Shown: one piece after another, positions 23,742 through 31,548 of the stretch
Layout: each line of letters opens with the position of its first letter
Position numbering within the stretch: position 1 is the stretch's first letter
NCBI GenBank assembly: GCA_034180345.1
Contig: JAXFOQ010000041.1
Location: forward strand, 1-36,382
Length of the DNA: 36,382 nt
Direction of reading: 5' to 3'
From: RGIG5681 sp034180345
GTDB taxonomy: Bacteria > Bacillota_I > Bacilli_A > Erysipelotrichales > Erysipelotrichaceae
Notes under the pieces: generated by a model
The model's database searches: none
What the model saw: only the letters and a program-made list of their open reading frames with translations
Told to the model about the DNA's origin: nothing
Position numbers and translations under genes: made by a program

Positions 23742-24082
23742 TTTTGATCAGCGATTCCTTCACAATACATAATTGGCAATGTAATTAATACGGCAGAATT
23801 TGGTTTATTTAAATCACCGATAACACCCTTGATTAAGTTGGCTGTTCTAACCACTTCATCATCTTTTATTGCCATCATTAATAACTTGGTATTTTCATTG
23901 TGGTCAAGATTGGTATATTGGCGTAAAAAGCCGAATACAGGAATATCTTCCATCTCTGCAAGTGATTCACCCATTCCTCTAGCATCGACGATGGTTCCGC
24001 CTTTAACACTATTTTGAGCCAATACTTTTAATAGCTCATTAAGCTTATCAACTTGTTTTAAAAATAAAATTAATAGTTGCAT
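23738..24082 (-). CDS. PII-like signalling protein coupled to the antiporter
   Basis: 114 residues with an alternating beta/alpha pattern and the PII-like core V-K-G-G-T-I-V-D-A-R-G-M-G near residues 26-38, then a final strand ending near Y-C-E-G-I. It lacks the classical GlnB T-loop uridylylation sequence. Proteins of this PII-like group bind small ligands, often nucleotides, and sit next to the transporters they regulate. GGAAGGAG precedes the ATG. Its stop overlaps the antiporter start, making it the likely sensor for that transporter; the ligand is unknown. Confidence 0.75.
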   Translation of the reverse strand: MQLLILFLKQVDKLNELLKVLAQNSVKGGTIVDARGMGESLAEMEDIPVFGFLRQYTNLDHNENTKLLMMAIKDDEVVRTANLIKGVIGDLNKPNSAVLITLPIMYCEGIADQK

Positions 24083-24204
24083 AATATTTTTTCTCCTTCC
24101 ACCAAATTATAGACCCATTATATCCATTTATGTTAAAAAATATTATTGTTTGGGCTTACATTAAAAATAAAGTAAATGATTATACATTTATTGATAATGT
24201 TTGT

Positions 24205-24210
24205 TAGAAT
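24205..24210 (+). promoter_or_regulatory. Extended -10 (TGTTAGAAT) six bases before an ATG
   Basis: TG, one base, TAGAAT, then ATTATT and the ATG at 24217. There is no Shine-Dalgarno sequence, so the U32 operon appears to start leaderless. Confidence 0.5.
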
Positions 24211-24216
24211 ATTATT

Positions 24217-25104
24217 ATGAATTTAAGAGTTACACTAAGTAATATTGATTATTTAAGATTTTTTAAAGATTATAATATTGAAGGTGTTATTGTCGGTTTA
24301 GATCGTTTTAGCGATCGTTTTAATTATTATTTTACAATTGATCAATTAAAAGAAATTATTGTTTTATCAAAATTAAATAACCTTAATGTCTATGTTAATT
24401 TGAATGTGATGATTGAAGAAGATGAAATTGATGATTTAAAACATTATTTAAAAGAATTATATAAATTAGAATTAACCGGAATATATTTTAATGACTTTGC
24501 TTTACTTAATATTGCCTATGATTTGGGTATGGCTCATAAAATGATTTATAGTGCTGATACCTTGATTACCAATTCTTTAGATGCCTTATTTTATTTAAAA
24601 CAAGGAATTAAATCAGTGGTAGTAGCTAAGGAAATAACCTTGAATGAATTAATTAAAATGGGTCAAAGGTGTGATAATTTAGAACTTATCATTCATGGTC
24701 GTATCAATCTTTCTTATTCTAAACGCATGTTTTTAACTAATTATATGAATTATATTAATAGTGATCATCTTGTTAAAGATAATTATCATTTAACAATCAA
24801 AGAAGAAACTCGTGATACCAGAATGCCGATTATTGAAACTAAATATGGCACTAGTATTTATAGTGATATGAGTCTATGTAGTTTTATTGAATATGATAGT
24901 TTAAAAGCCTTATTCAGCGTTGGAATTATTGATGATATATTTATGAGTAAAGAAGAATTATTGGATACACTCGGTGCTTATTTTGAACTTAATCAAGCTA
25001 ATGCTATAATGATTGATAAAAAATTTAAAGATAAATATCCTCGTGCTAATTACGGTTCTTGTTTTTACTATGATAAGACCACCAAGACCAAGGGGGGCGA
25101 ATGA
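24217..25104 (+). CDS. trhP1: U32 family protein, short type (TrhP1/YrrN-like)
   Basis: 295 residues, matching the short member of the paired U32 proteins (Bacillus YrrN about 309). The TIM-barrel-like pattern and the conserved block around I-I-H-G-R (about 158) are visible. The Cys cluster found in the long member is absent. Paired with the next gene, which it overlaps by 4 bases (ATGA). In Bacillus the pair is needed for 5-hydroxyuridine at tRNA position 34; earlier annotations call these peptidases. It has no ribosome site and a -10 six bases upstream. Confidence 0.75.
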   Translation: MNLRVTLSNIDYLRFFKDYNIEGVIVGLDRFSDRFNYYFTIDQLKEIIVLSKLNNLNVYVNLNVMIEEDEIDDLKHYLKELYKLELTGIYFNDFALLNIAYDLGMAHKMIYSADTLITNSLDALFYLKQGIKSVVVAKEITLNELIKMGQRCDNLELIIHGRINLSYSKRMFLTNYMNYINSDHLVKDNYHLTIKEETRDTRMPIIETKYGTSIYSDMSLCSFIEYDSLKALFSVGIIDDIFMSKEELLDTLGAYFELNQANAIMIDKKFKDKYPRANYGSCFYYDKTTKTKGGE

Positions 25105-26300
25105 AAAAAGTAGAATTATTAGCCCCTGCTAAAGACTTAATCAAGGCTAAAACAGCTATTAGATATGGTGCAGATGCGGTTTATATCGGTGGAAAATCTT
25201 TTTCACTTCGTTCTCGTGCCAGCAATTTTGGTTTAAAAGAAATTGATGAAATTGTCAAGTTTGCCCATAGCTATGGTAAAAAGATATATGTTACCAGCAA
25301 TATTGTCTTTCATGATGAAGATTTTTATGGCTATGTTGAATATTTGGAGAGTTTAGAGGCTATTGGTGTTGATGCCATTATTGTGGAGTCTTATGCAGCG
25401 GTGCAATTAGCTAGAAAATACGCTCCAAGTATTGAATGTCATTTAAGCACTCAAATAAATAGTCTTAATTCTGAAGCGATTAAATGTTATGCTCGATGGG
25501 GTGTAAAGCGTGTTGTACTAGCAAGAGAGGTTGATATTGATAATATGGCTTTGATTGCTAAAAAAACAATCCTGCCCTTGGAAGTTTTTATTCATGGTGG
25601 TATGTGTTCCAATTATAGCGGTCGTTGTACTCTTTCAAATCGGATGACCCTAAGAGATGCCAATCGTGGTGGTTGTGCCCAATCTTGTCGTTGGAAGTAT
25701 GAACTTTATGATGGCGATTATCTTATCAGTGATGAAGTAACTAAATTAAGTATGTCGTCTAAGGATTTGTGTGCTTTGGAACATATCGAAAAGATGGTCA
25801 GGATGGGTGTTGATTCACTTAAAATTGAAGGGCGTATGAAGTCTGATTATTATATTGCCCAAGTTGTTAAGACCTATCGTAAAATGATTGATGAAATCTA
25901 CGATCATTCCTTAAGTGATGAACGCTTGGAATATTATCGCAATGAATTTGCCAAGGCTGAAAATCGTCCGGTTGCCAGTGGGTTTTTAGATGGAAAATGC
26001 GATGCGGATAAACACCTATATGGTGTTAATGGTGCTGGTGTAACCCATGAATTTGTCGGCTATGTTTTAGGCTACCAAGATGGCTTTGCTAAAGTTGAGG
26101 TTCGTAATCATTTTGCCATCGGTAATCAATTGGAAGTTTTTGGACCTCATATTGATAACGAACGCTTTGAAGTGGTTGAGAGTTATGATGAAGAAGGCAA
26201 TTTCCAAGAAGTTATGAATAAGCCGATGAGTGTTGTTTATATTCGCATACCTTTTGTGGTTGAAAGGCATGACATGATTAGAAAGGCTATTGACAGATGA
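25101..26300 (+). CDS. trhP2: U32 family tRNA hydroxylation protein TrhP2-like
   Basis: 399 residues. It opens with E-L-L-A-P-A-K-D, the family start. The U32 signature H-G-G-M-C-S-N-Y-S-G-R-C with the nearby G-G-C-A-Q-S-C-R-W supplies four cysteines, which in this family are thought to hold an iron-sulfur cluster. S-L-K-I-E-G-R-M-K-S follows. It is expected to convert uridine 34 to 5-hydroxyuridine using a prephenate-derived hydroxyl. AAGGGGGG lies just before the ATG. It overlaps the next gene by 4 bases, so the operon continues into the methyltransferases. Confidence 0.88.
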   Translation: MKKVELLAPAKDLIKAKTAIRYGADAVYIGGKSFSLRSRASNFGLKEIDEIVKFAHSYGKKIYVTSNIVFHDEDFYGYVEYLESLEAIGVDAIIVESYAAVQLARKYAPSIECHLSTQINSLNSEAIKCYARWGVKRVVLAREVDIDNMALIAKKTILPLEVFIHGGMCSNYSGRCTLSNRMTLRDANRGGCAQSCRWKYELYDGDYLISDEVTKLSMSSKDLCALEHIEKMVRMGVDSLKIEGRMKSDYYIAQVVKTYRKMIDEIYDHSLSDERLEYYRNEFAKAENRPVASGFLDGKCDADKHLYGVNGAGVTHEFVGYVLGYQDGFAKVEVRNHFAIGNQLEVFGPHIDNERFEVVESYDEEGNFQEVMNKPMSVVYIRIPFVVERHDMIRKAIDR

Positions 26301-26998
26301 TAATTGAAGGTAAAATCAGTGTTAAATATGCTTTAGAAAATCATAAGCGCCAAGTTTTTAATGTCTATGTTAAAAAGGGTAAATATGTTAAAGATTTCAG
26401 TTATATTAAATATTTAGCTCTTTCTAATCAAATTAATTTTGAGGTCAAAGACGAAAGTTTTTTTAGTGATTATCCTAAATGTGGCGGAATTATTGCTGAA
26501 GTATCAACACGAAAATATGATGATTTATCATCTTTAAAGGATTTAGTGATGATTGTTGATGGTGTGGAAGATCCTTATAATTTAGGTTATATCTTCAGAA
26601 ATGGCGCTGCCTATAATGCTGATTTTATTATTACAAATAAAGACTTAAGTACTTTGGAAGCCAATGTTTTAAAGTCCAGTGCTGGTGCCTATGATTTATG
26701 TAATATTTATAAGAGTAACGATTTATCGACCGACTTAAAAATACTCAAAAGCTATGGTTATGAAATTGTTGCTTTGATGCGTGATGATGAAGCAATCAAA
26801 TTTGATGAATATAATTTTAAGGGTAGGATGGTGATTATCTTGGGTGGTGAAAAACGAGGTATTAATAAGGAAGTATTAAAGCTTAGTGATAAACATTTAT
26901 ATTTCGACTATCCAAGTACATTTAAAAATGCCTTAAATGCCGTTTCAGCATCAGCGATTGCTCTGGCGATCATCAATTTAAAAAGGAAATTGCTATGA
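26297..26998 (+). CDS. SpoU/TrmH family RNA 2'-O-methyltransferase
   Basis: 233 residues. A short N-terminal region precedes the SPOUT knot. Motif 1 reads D-P-Y-N-L-G-Y-I-F-R-N with its catalytic Arg, motif 2 I-I-L-G-G-E-K-R-G, and motif 3 A-L-N-A-V-S-A-S-A-I-A-L-A. It methylates a ribose in rRNA or tRNA with S-adenosylmethionine; the target cannot be assigned. It overlaps both neighbours by 4 bases. Confidence 0.85.
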   Translation: MIIEGKISVKYALENHKRQVFNVYVKKGKYVKDFSYIKYLALSNQINFEVKDESFFSDYPKCGGIIAEVSTRKYDDLSSLKDLVMIVDGVEDPYNLGYIFRNGAAYNADFIITNKDLSTLEANVLKSSAGAYDLCNIYKSNDLSTDLKILKSYGYEIVALMRDDEAIKFDEYNFKGRMVIILGGEKRGINKEVLKLSDKHLYFDYPSTFKNALNAVSASAIALAIINLKRKLL

Positions 26999-27702
26999 TT
27001 ATTGAATCGATAAATAATACCAAAATTAAAGAATTTACCAAATTACATCAAAAAAAATATCGTGATCAATCGGCAAAGTTTTTGATTTGTGATAATGATT
27101 TAGCCCTTAAATATCGCAGTCTTGCGACTAATGCCTTTAGTTTAGAATTTGAAAATGAAAATACCTGTTTAGTTAATAAACAGGTTATTGATAAATTAAG
27201 TAACGGCTATGATACTGCCAATGTTTTGGTTATGGATAAGTTTAATTATACATTTTCAAATGAAGAAAAAATTATTATTCTTGATGATGTTGCTGACCCT
27301 AATAATATCGGTTTAATTTTAAAGGCTATGGTTTTTTATCACTATGATTTATTGGTTTTAAGCCCTAATTGTGCTGATATTTATAGCCAAAAAATTATCA
27401 ATAGAGCCAAAGATGCCTTTATGAAAATTAAATTTATTGAAACGGATATTTTGACATTTACCGAGAATTTAAAAAACCTTGGCTATGGTATTTACGCCAC
27501 TGGTTTAAATCATATTTCTAAAGAATTGAAGGATGTTGTTCCTTGTCAAAAACATGCCCTTATTTTAGGTAATGAAGGTCATGGTGTTAGTGAAAAATTA
27601 ATGAATATCAGTGATGAGGTGATTAAGATCGATATGAAAAATCTTGATTCCTTAAATGTGGCGATGGCAGGTACCATCGTGATGCACCACTTCAATAAAT
27701 AA
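26995..27702 (+). CDS. Second SpoU/TrmH family protein, catalytic Arg replaced by Lys
   Basis: 235 residues, resembling YsgA-type 23S rRNA 2'-O-methyltransferases. It starts I-I-E-S-I-N-N-T-K-I-K and has motif 2 L-I-L-G-N-E-G-H-G-V-S and motif 3 S-L-N-V-A-M-A-G-T-I-V. In motif 1, D-P-N-N-I-G-L-I-L-K, the position usually held by the catalytic Arg is Lys (K110). It could be weakly active or changed in function. AAAAGGAAA precedes the ATG. The end overlaps the convergent acylphosphatase gene by 11 bases with no terminator between. Confidence 0.82.
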   Translation: MIIESINNTKIKEFTKLHQKKYRDQSAKFLICDNDLALKYRSLATNAFSLEFENENTCLVNKQVIDKLSNGYDTANVLVMDKFNYTFSNEEKIIILDDVADPNNIGLILKAMVFYHYDLLVLSPNCADIYSQKIINRAKDAFMKIKFIETDILTFTENLKNLGYGIYATGLNHISKELKDVVPCQKHALILGNEGHGVSEKLMNISDEVIKIDMKNLDSLNVAMAGTIVMHHFNK

Positions 27703-27964
27703 TTTTAAAATCACTTAAATTTTTATCAATGTCTAATTCTTTACAGGTATAGTCATCAATTCTGATGTATCTTTGTTTTTCAAAGATCTTTTTTAGCATA
27801 TTGTTGATATTTGTTTCTGGTGCCTGAAAAATCGCCTCCACCATTCCGTTATCAAGATTTTTAACCCTGCCGTAAACATCATAGGTAAGTGCTAATTGAT
27901 AAATATAATATCTGAAACCTACACCCTGTACCCGTCCTTTAAAAATAAACAGTATTCTTTTCAT
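27692..27964 (-). CDS. acyP: Acylphosphatase
   Basis: 90 residues, the normal size. The signature G-R-V-Q-G-V-G-F-R-Y-Y puts the phosphate-binding Arg at R18, and the catalytic Asn is N36 in G-R-V-K-N-L-D-N-G. It hydrolyses acyl phosphates in the cytosol. There is no ribosome site; TATAAT sits six bases before the ATG. It is a single gene, convergent with the second SpoU gene and divergent from the GNAT gene. Confidence 0.93.
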   Translation of the reverse strand: MKRILFIFKGRVQGVGFRYYIYQLALTYDVYGRVKNLDNGMVEAIFQAPETNINNMLKKIFEKQRYIRIDDYTCKELDIDKNLSDFKIIY

Positions 27965-27970
27965 ATTCTA

Positions 27971-27976
27971 ATTATA
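27971..27976 (-). promoter_or_regulatory. -10 hexamer TATAAT six bases before the acylphosphatase ATG
   Basis: On the minus strand TATAAT, TAGAAT, then ATG (27964). There is no Shine-Dalgarno sequence, giving the same geometry as 11517-11522. Confidence 0.5.
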
Positions 27977-28052
27977 AATTATCAGTTACTAATAGATAAA
28001 TACCTTAATGATGGTTATAATATTAATAATTATTTAGAAGTGAGGTTATTAA

Positions 28053-28571
28053 ATGGAAGAATTATTTTTGGTAGTAGCAAGTCCGAAGTATCGAAATGAA
28101 ATTATGGATTATCGCAAGGCTTTTGATGGTATTATCTGTGGTTCTTCCGACTTAGACCAATTTGATAATCTTGATGATTGGTTTACAAAACTGGCAATTT
28201 ATGCTGATAAATGCCGCTGTCCTAAAGATAAGGTTATGGCTACACAATATTTGTGTATTCGTAAAAGCGATGGTATTATCGTCGGTATGCTTAATTTTCG
28301 TCATGAATTAAATGAGTATTTATTAAACTTTGGTGGACATATCGGTTATTCTGTAAAACCCTGCGAAAGAAGAAGAGGTTATGCAACAAAGCAGTTGCAA
28401 CTAGCCTTATTAAAGGCTAAAGAGTTAGGGCTTAAACAAGTCTTGCTTACCTGCGATGTCGATAACATCGCTTCAGAAAAAACTATTATTAATGGTGGTG
28501 GTCAATATATCAATACCGTTCATAATGAACATAATAATAAAGATACCAAAAGATTTTGGATAATGTTATAG
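28053..28571 (+). CDS. GNAT family N-acetyltransferase
   Basis: 172 residues. The acetyl-CoA binding region reads I-G-Y-S-V-K-P-C-E-R-R-R-G-Y-A-T (about 108-123), the GNAT motif A pattern R/Q-x-x-G-x-A. A preceding strand and a later L-T-C-D-V-D-N-I-A-S-E-K, typical of RimJ/RimL-like enzymes, complete the fold. GAAGTGAGG precedes the ATG, and a TATAAT at 28016-28021 gives a short leader. Substrate not predictable. Confidence 0.85.
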   Translation: MEELFLVVASPKYRNEIMDYRKAFDGIICGSSDLDQFDNLDDWFTKLAIYADKCRCPKDKVMATQYLCIRKSDGIIVGMLNFRHELNEYLLNFGGHIGYSVKPCERRRGYATKQLQLALLKAKELGLKQVLLTCDVDNIASEKTIINGGGQYINTVHNEHNNKDTKRFWIML

Positions 28572-28591
28572 CTTTTTACCCTGTTAAATGT

Positions 28592-28794
28592 TAGTATATT
28601 AACAACACTATTATTGGAAAAAAGATTTGAAGGAATTTTATAGAGAGTCAACATCGGGTGTAAGTTGATAAAGGAATTTGAATGATACGCTTCCATAGTT
28701 GCCTTAAGAAATTAGGGCCGTAACAGTCGTTACCTGTTTAAAGTTATAAGGCAAGGTGGTACCGCGTTTTTACGCCCTTGGTATCATCTTTTTT
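28592..28794 (+). promoter_or_regulatory. Tyrosine T-box riboswitch with promoter, upstream of tyrS
   Basis: An extended -10 TGTTAGTAT (28589-28597) starts the leader. The specifier region GAATGATACGC carries TAC (Tyr) at 28686-28688. The T-box sequence AAGGTGGTACCGCG is at 28753-28766. The competing terminator pairs GGTGGTACC (28755-28763) with GGTATCATC (28780-28788) including G-U pairs, followed by six T. Uncharged tRNA-Tyr would pair with the T-box and prevent termination, turning tyrS on when tyrosine is short. The codon, downstream gene and terminator agree. Confidence 0.95.
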
Positions 28795-28809
28795 ATTTTA
28801 GGAGGATTT

Positions 28810-30060
28810 ATGAATTTTTTTGAAGAACTTAAATGGCGTGGTTTGATTAAGGATACCACTGATGAAGTGGGTATTGCTGAAAAATTAAATACTCATTGTA
28901 CTGCTTATCTTGGTATTGATCCTACAGCCGACAGCCTACATATCGGGCACATGCAACAATTACTATTGCTAAGGCGCTACCAAAAAGCTGGTCATCGTGT
29001 CATCGCCCTTTGTGGCGGGGCTACTGGGATGATTGGCGATCCTCGTCCAACTACTGAAAGAAAGCTTTTGACCATTGAGGATGTAGCCCATAATGTTTCA
29101 TGTATTAAAACACAAATTGGTAAATTTGTTGATTTTGAAGATGAAACCAAGGGTATTTTAGTAAACAACTATGATTGGACTAAAGAATTATCACTTATTG
29201 ATTTTTTAAGAGATTATGGAAAACATTTTAATGTCGCATATATGATCAATAAGGATACAATCGCTAAAAGACTTGAAAGTGGTATTTCCTTTACTGAATT
29301 TACCTATACTATTTTACAAGCTATGGACTTTTTACACCTATACAATAAGTATGGCTGTGATGTGCAATTCGGCGGTAGCGACCAATGGGGCAATATTGTC
29401 AGTGGTAGTGATCTGATTAAAAAAGTTCACGGCAGTGATACTAAGGTCTATGGGGTTACCAGTCCTTTGGTAACCAAAAGTGATGGTACTAAATTCGGTA
29501 AATCTGAAGGATCTAATATTTGGTTGGATGCTACTAAAACATCAGTTTATGAATTTTATCAATTTTGGTTAAATGTTACTGATGAAGATGCAATTCCTTT
29601 ATTAAAACGCATGAGTTTTAGAACTCAGGAAGAAATAGAGTCAATTGAACTTTCAATGAAGGAAAATCCACATTTGCGTGAAGCTCAAAAAGCCCTCGCT
29701 AGTGAAATTACCGAACTTGTCCATGGGAAAGATGCTCTTGATCGTGCTTTAGAAATTACCGAAATACTTTTTAAAGGTGATATTAAAAAGTTAAGCTATG
29801 AAGAATTAAAGGCGGCTTTTAAGGGCGCTCCAAGTGGTGAAATTATTGATGGTGAGCCAATCCTTGATGCTCTGGTTAAATTAAATATCTGTAAGTCTAA
29901 AAATGAGGCTAGAAAACTTGTTGAGGGTAATTCTGTTGCTGTTAACGGGGATAAAGTAAATGATATTAATTATGTATTAAATAAGAAAGATGCCTTCAAT
30001 GAAGAAATCACCGTAATTAAAAAAGGAAAAAAAGTTTTTGCTCTTGCTCAATTTGAATAG
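28810..30060 (+). CDS. tyrS: Tyrosyl-tRNA synthetase
   Basis: 416 residues from ATG 28810, preceded by GGAGG; earlier in-frame starts lie in the T-box terminator. Class I signatures are H-I-G-H (44-47) and K-F-G-K-S (228-232). The C-terminal S4-like RNA-binding domain (K-N-E-A-R-K-L-V-E-G-N-S-V-A-V-N-G) completes the bacterial TyrRS form. It charges tRNA-Tyr in the cytosol under control of the leader just upstream. No terminator separates it from the following lipoprotein gene. Confidence 0.97.
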   Translation: MNFFEELKWRGLIKDTTDEVGIAEKLNTHCTAYLGIDPTADSLHIGHMQQLLLLRRYQKAGHRVIALCGGATGMIGDPRPTTERKLLTIEDVAHNVSCIKTQIGKFVDFEDETKGILVNNYDWTKELSLIDFLRDYGKHFNVAYMINKDTIAKRLESGISFTEFTYTILQAMDFLHLYNKYGCDVQFGGSDQWGNIVSGSDLIKKVHGSDTKVYGVTSPLVTKSDGTKFGKSEGSNIWLDATKTSVYEFYQFWLNVTDEDAIPLLKRMSFRTQEEIESIELSMKENPHLREAQKALASEITELVHGKDALDRALEITEILFKGDIKKLSYEELKAAFKGAPSGEIIDGEPILDALVKLNICKSKNEARKLVEGNSVAVNGDKVNDINYVLNKKDAFNEEITVIKKGKKVFALAQFE

Positions 30061-30073
30061 TCAGTATTAGAAT
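30044..30073 (+). promoter_or_regulatory. Possible internal promoter before the lipoprotein gene
   Basis: TTGCTC, 18 bases, TAGAAT. The RNA would begin near 30080, immediately at the AGGAGG of the lipoprotein. Weak match; read-through from tyrS is the alternative. Confidence 0.3.
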
Positions 30074-30092
30074 TGTATCAGGAGGATAAAAG

Positions 30093-30593
30093 ATGAAAAG
30101 ATTATTTACATTATTGTTGTTGGCAGTTTTGGTACTAACAGGTTGTACTTCTAAAACTGCAATTTCAAACAAAAGTTTCAGCAGTGCATTTAAAAGTGCT
30201 GATAAGGTAGCTCGTCGTTTTACTGCAAACGATAAGGGTGAGGTTGTTGGCAAGAACATCGTTTTTGATGCTGAAAAGATTGCAAAAGCTGAAAATTTGG
30301 ATGATGCCAAAAAGGCAGAAATTGATAAATTTTTTGATGATTTTACAACCGAAATCACAACGGTTATTGATGAATTAGATTTAACTGAAGCTAAGACTCA
30401 AGATAAAGCTAAGGCAGCGATGTTATATCGTATTGATGTCAATATCGACAAAGATGCATTTATCATTTATGAAGATGGAAGTATAACTGTTAAAAGCGGC
30501 AAAGAATCAATTAATTACGAAGGTAATGAAATGATTGTGAAGACATTTGAAGGTTTATACAATAAAATGGTTAAAGCAGTTACTGGCAAATAA
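30093..30593 (+). CDS. Small lipoprotein, unknown function
   Basis: 166 residues. A clear lipoprotein signal peptide ends in L-T-G-C (Cys18). The mature part is charged, rich in Lys, Asp and Glu, with helix then strand character and the segment I-Y-E-D-G-S-I-T-V-K-S-G. I recognise no family. AGGAGG lies before the ATG, 32 bases after tyrS. A terminator follows at 30635. It may be co-transcribed with tyrS, which would place it under tyrosine control. Confidence 0.8.
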   Translation: MKRLFTLLLLAVLVLTGCTSKTAISNKSFSSAFKSADKVARRFTANDKGEVVGKNIVFDAEKIAKAENLDDAKKAEIDKFFDDFTTEITTVIDELDLTEAKTQDKAKAAMLYRIDVNIDKDAFIIYEDGSITVKSGKESINYEGNEMIVKTFEGLYNKMVKAVTGK

Positions 30594-30634
30594 TTGCCCT
30601 AAGTAACAAATCAATAATTGATTAAATTATTATC

Positions 30635-30670
30635 AGGCTTATTCTTAGGATTAAGCCTTTTAATTTTTTT
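30635..30670 (+). terminator. Rho-independent terminator after the lipoprotein gene
   Basis: AGGCTTA (30635-30641) pairs with TAAGCCT (30652-30658) around a 10-base loop, followed by TTTAATTTTTTT. Confidence 0.85.
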
Positions 30671-30683
30671 AGTATTAATAAAA

Positions 30684-30692
30684 TGCTATAAT
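30684..30692 (+). promoter_or_regulatory. Extended -10 of the mrp gene
   Basis: TGCTATAAT, then a leader of about 10 bases carrying GAGGTG before the ATG at 30710. Confidence 0.6.
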
Positions 30693-30709
30693 TTTCACGA
30701 GGTGATTTT

Positions 30710-31516
30710 ATGGCTTGTAGTAATGGTAGTTGTAATAGTTGTTCTGGTTGTACCCCACAAAATGTTTCTAGTGTTCCAATTGCAGGAACTAATATAAATA
30801 AGATAATTGGAGTATTAAGTGGTAAGGGTGGTGTCGGTAAAACCATGGTAAGCTCGCTTATTGCTGTTGGGCTTGCTAAAGCAGGATATAGGGTTGGCAT
30901 TATGGATGCTGATATTACAGGTCCAAGCATTCCTAAAATGTTTGGCTTAGAACATACTGAGGTCTATGGTGATGAAAATGGCATCAGCCCTTTAGTAACT
31001 ACTGACTTAGGTATTAAGGTAATATCGGTTAATATGATGCTTCCTGATGATGAAGATCCAGCCCTTTGGCGAGGACCGATAATCGGTAATATGATTAAAC
31101 AATTTTATACCAATGTTTATTGGGATGAACTAGATTATTTGATTATTGATATGCCACCAGGCACCAGCGATGTGGCTTTAAATGTAGTACAGGAAATTCC
31201 GATTGATGGCTTAATCATGGTAACCAACCCCGGAAGACTTGTTAATATGATTGTAGCCAAAACCATTAAAATGGCTCAACTGACTAAGGTAAAAGTTATT
31301 GGTCTTGTTGAAAATATGTCATACATTAAATGTGATGACTGTGGTCATGAAATCCATATTTATGATGAGGCAGCTATTAATGATATTGTCAGTCGTTATC
31401 ATTTAGAAATACTTGCAAAAATACCCCTAGATCCTAAATTGGGTCAATTTTGTGAGCTTGGTAATATCGAGGCAATTACCGATGAATATTTATCGGAATT
31501 AATAAAAAAATTATGA
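30710..31516 (+). CDS. mrp: Mrp/ApbC-type iron-sulfur carrier ATPase
   Basis: 268 residues. P-loop G-K-G-G-V-G-K-T is at 38-45 (deviant Walker A). The switch region D-A-D-I-T-G-P-S and D-M-P-P-G-T-S-D follow. C208 and C211 (K-C-D-D-C-G) form the C-terminal CxxC that binds a bridging 4Fe-4S cluster in the dimer. The first 14 residues contain four Cys, recalling the N-terminal cluster motif of Nbp35-like proteins, an addition not found in all bacterial Mrp proteins. It assembles or transfers Fe-S clusters in the cytosol. Confidence 0.92.
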   Translation: MACSNGSCNSCSGCTPQNVSSVPIAGTNINKIIGVLSGKGGVGKTMVSSLIAVGLAKAGYRVGIMDADITGPSIPKMFGLEHTEVYGDENGISPLVTTDLGIKVISVNMMLPDDEDPALWRGPIIGNMIKQFYTNVYWDELDYLIIDMPPGTSDVALNVVQEIPIDGLIMVTNPGRLVNMIVAKTIKMAQLTKVKVIGLVENMSYIKCDDCGHEIHIYDEAAINDIVSRYHLEILAKIPLDPKLGQFCELGNIEAITDEYLSELIKKL

Positions 31517-31534
31517 AAATTTGTTTAAATTCAA

Positions 31535-31540
31535 TATAAT
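31535..31540 (+). promoter_or_regulatory. -10 hexamer TATAAT eight bases before the response regulator ATG
   Basis: TATAAT, AGATATGT, then ATG at 31549. There is no Shine-Dalgarno sequence, so a near-leaderless message is expected. Confidence 0.5.
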
Positions 31541-31548
31541 AGATATGT

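Noticed and set aside
804..26998. Mycoplasma-type code with TGA as Trp
   Set aside because: TGA ends several genes in tight overlap with the next start (2711, 25104, 26300, 26998), and Trp codons in conserved proteins are TGG.
28756..28809. An N-terminal extension of tyrS
   Set aside because: These codons fall in the T-box sequence and terminator hairpin. GGAGG directly precedes ATG 28810, where TyrRS normally starts.
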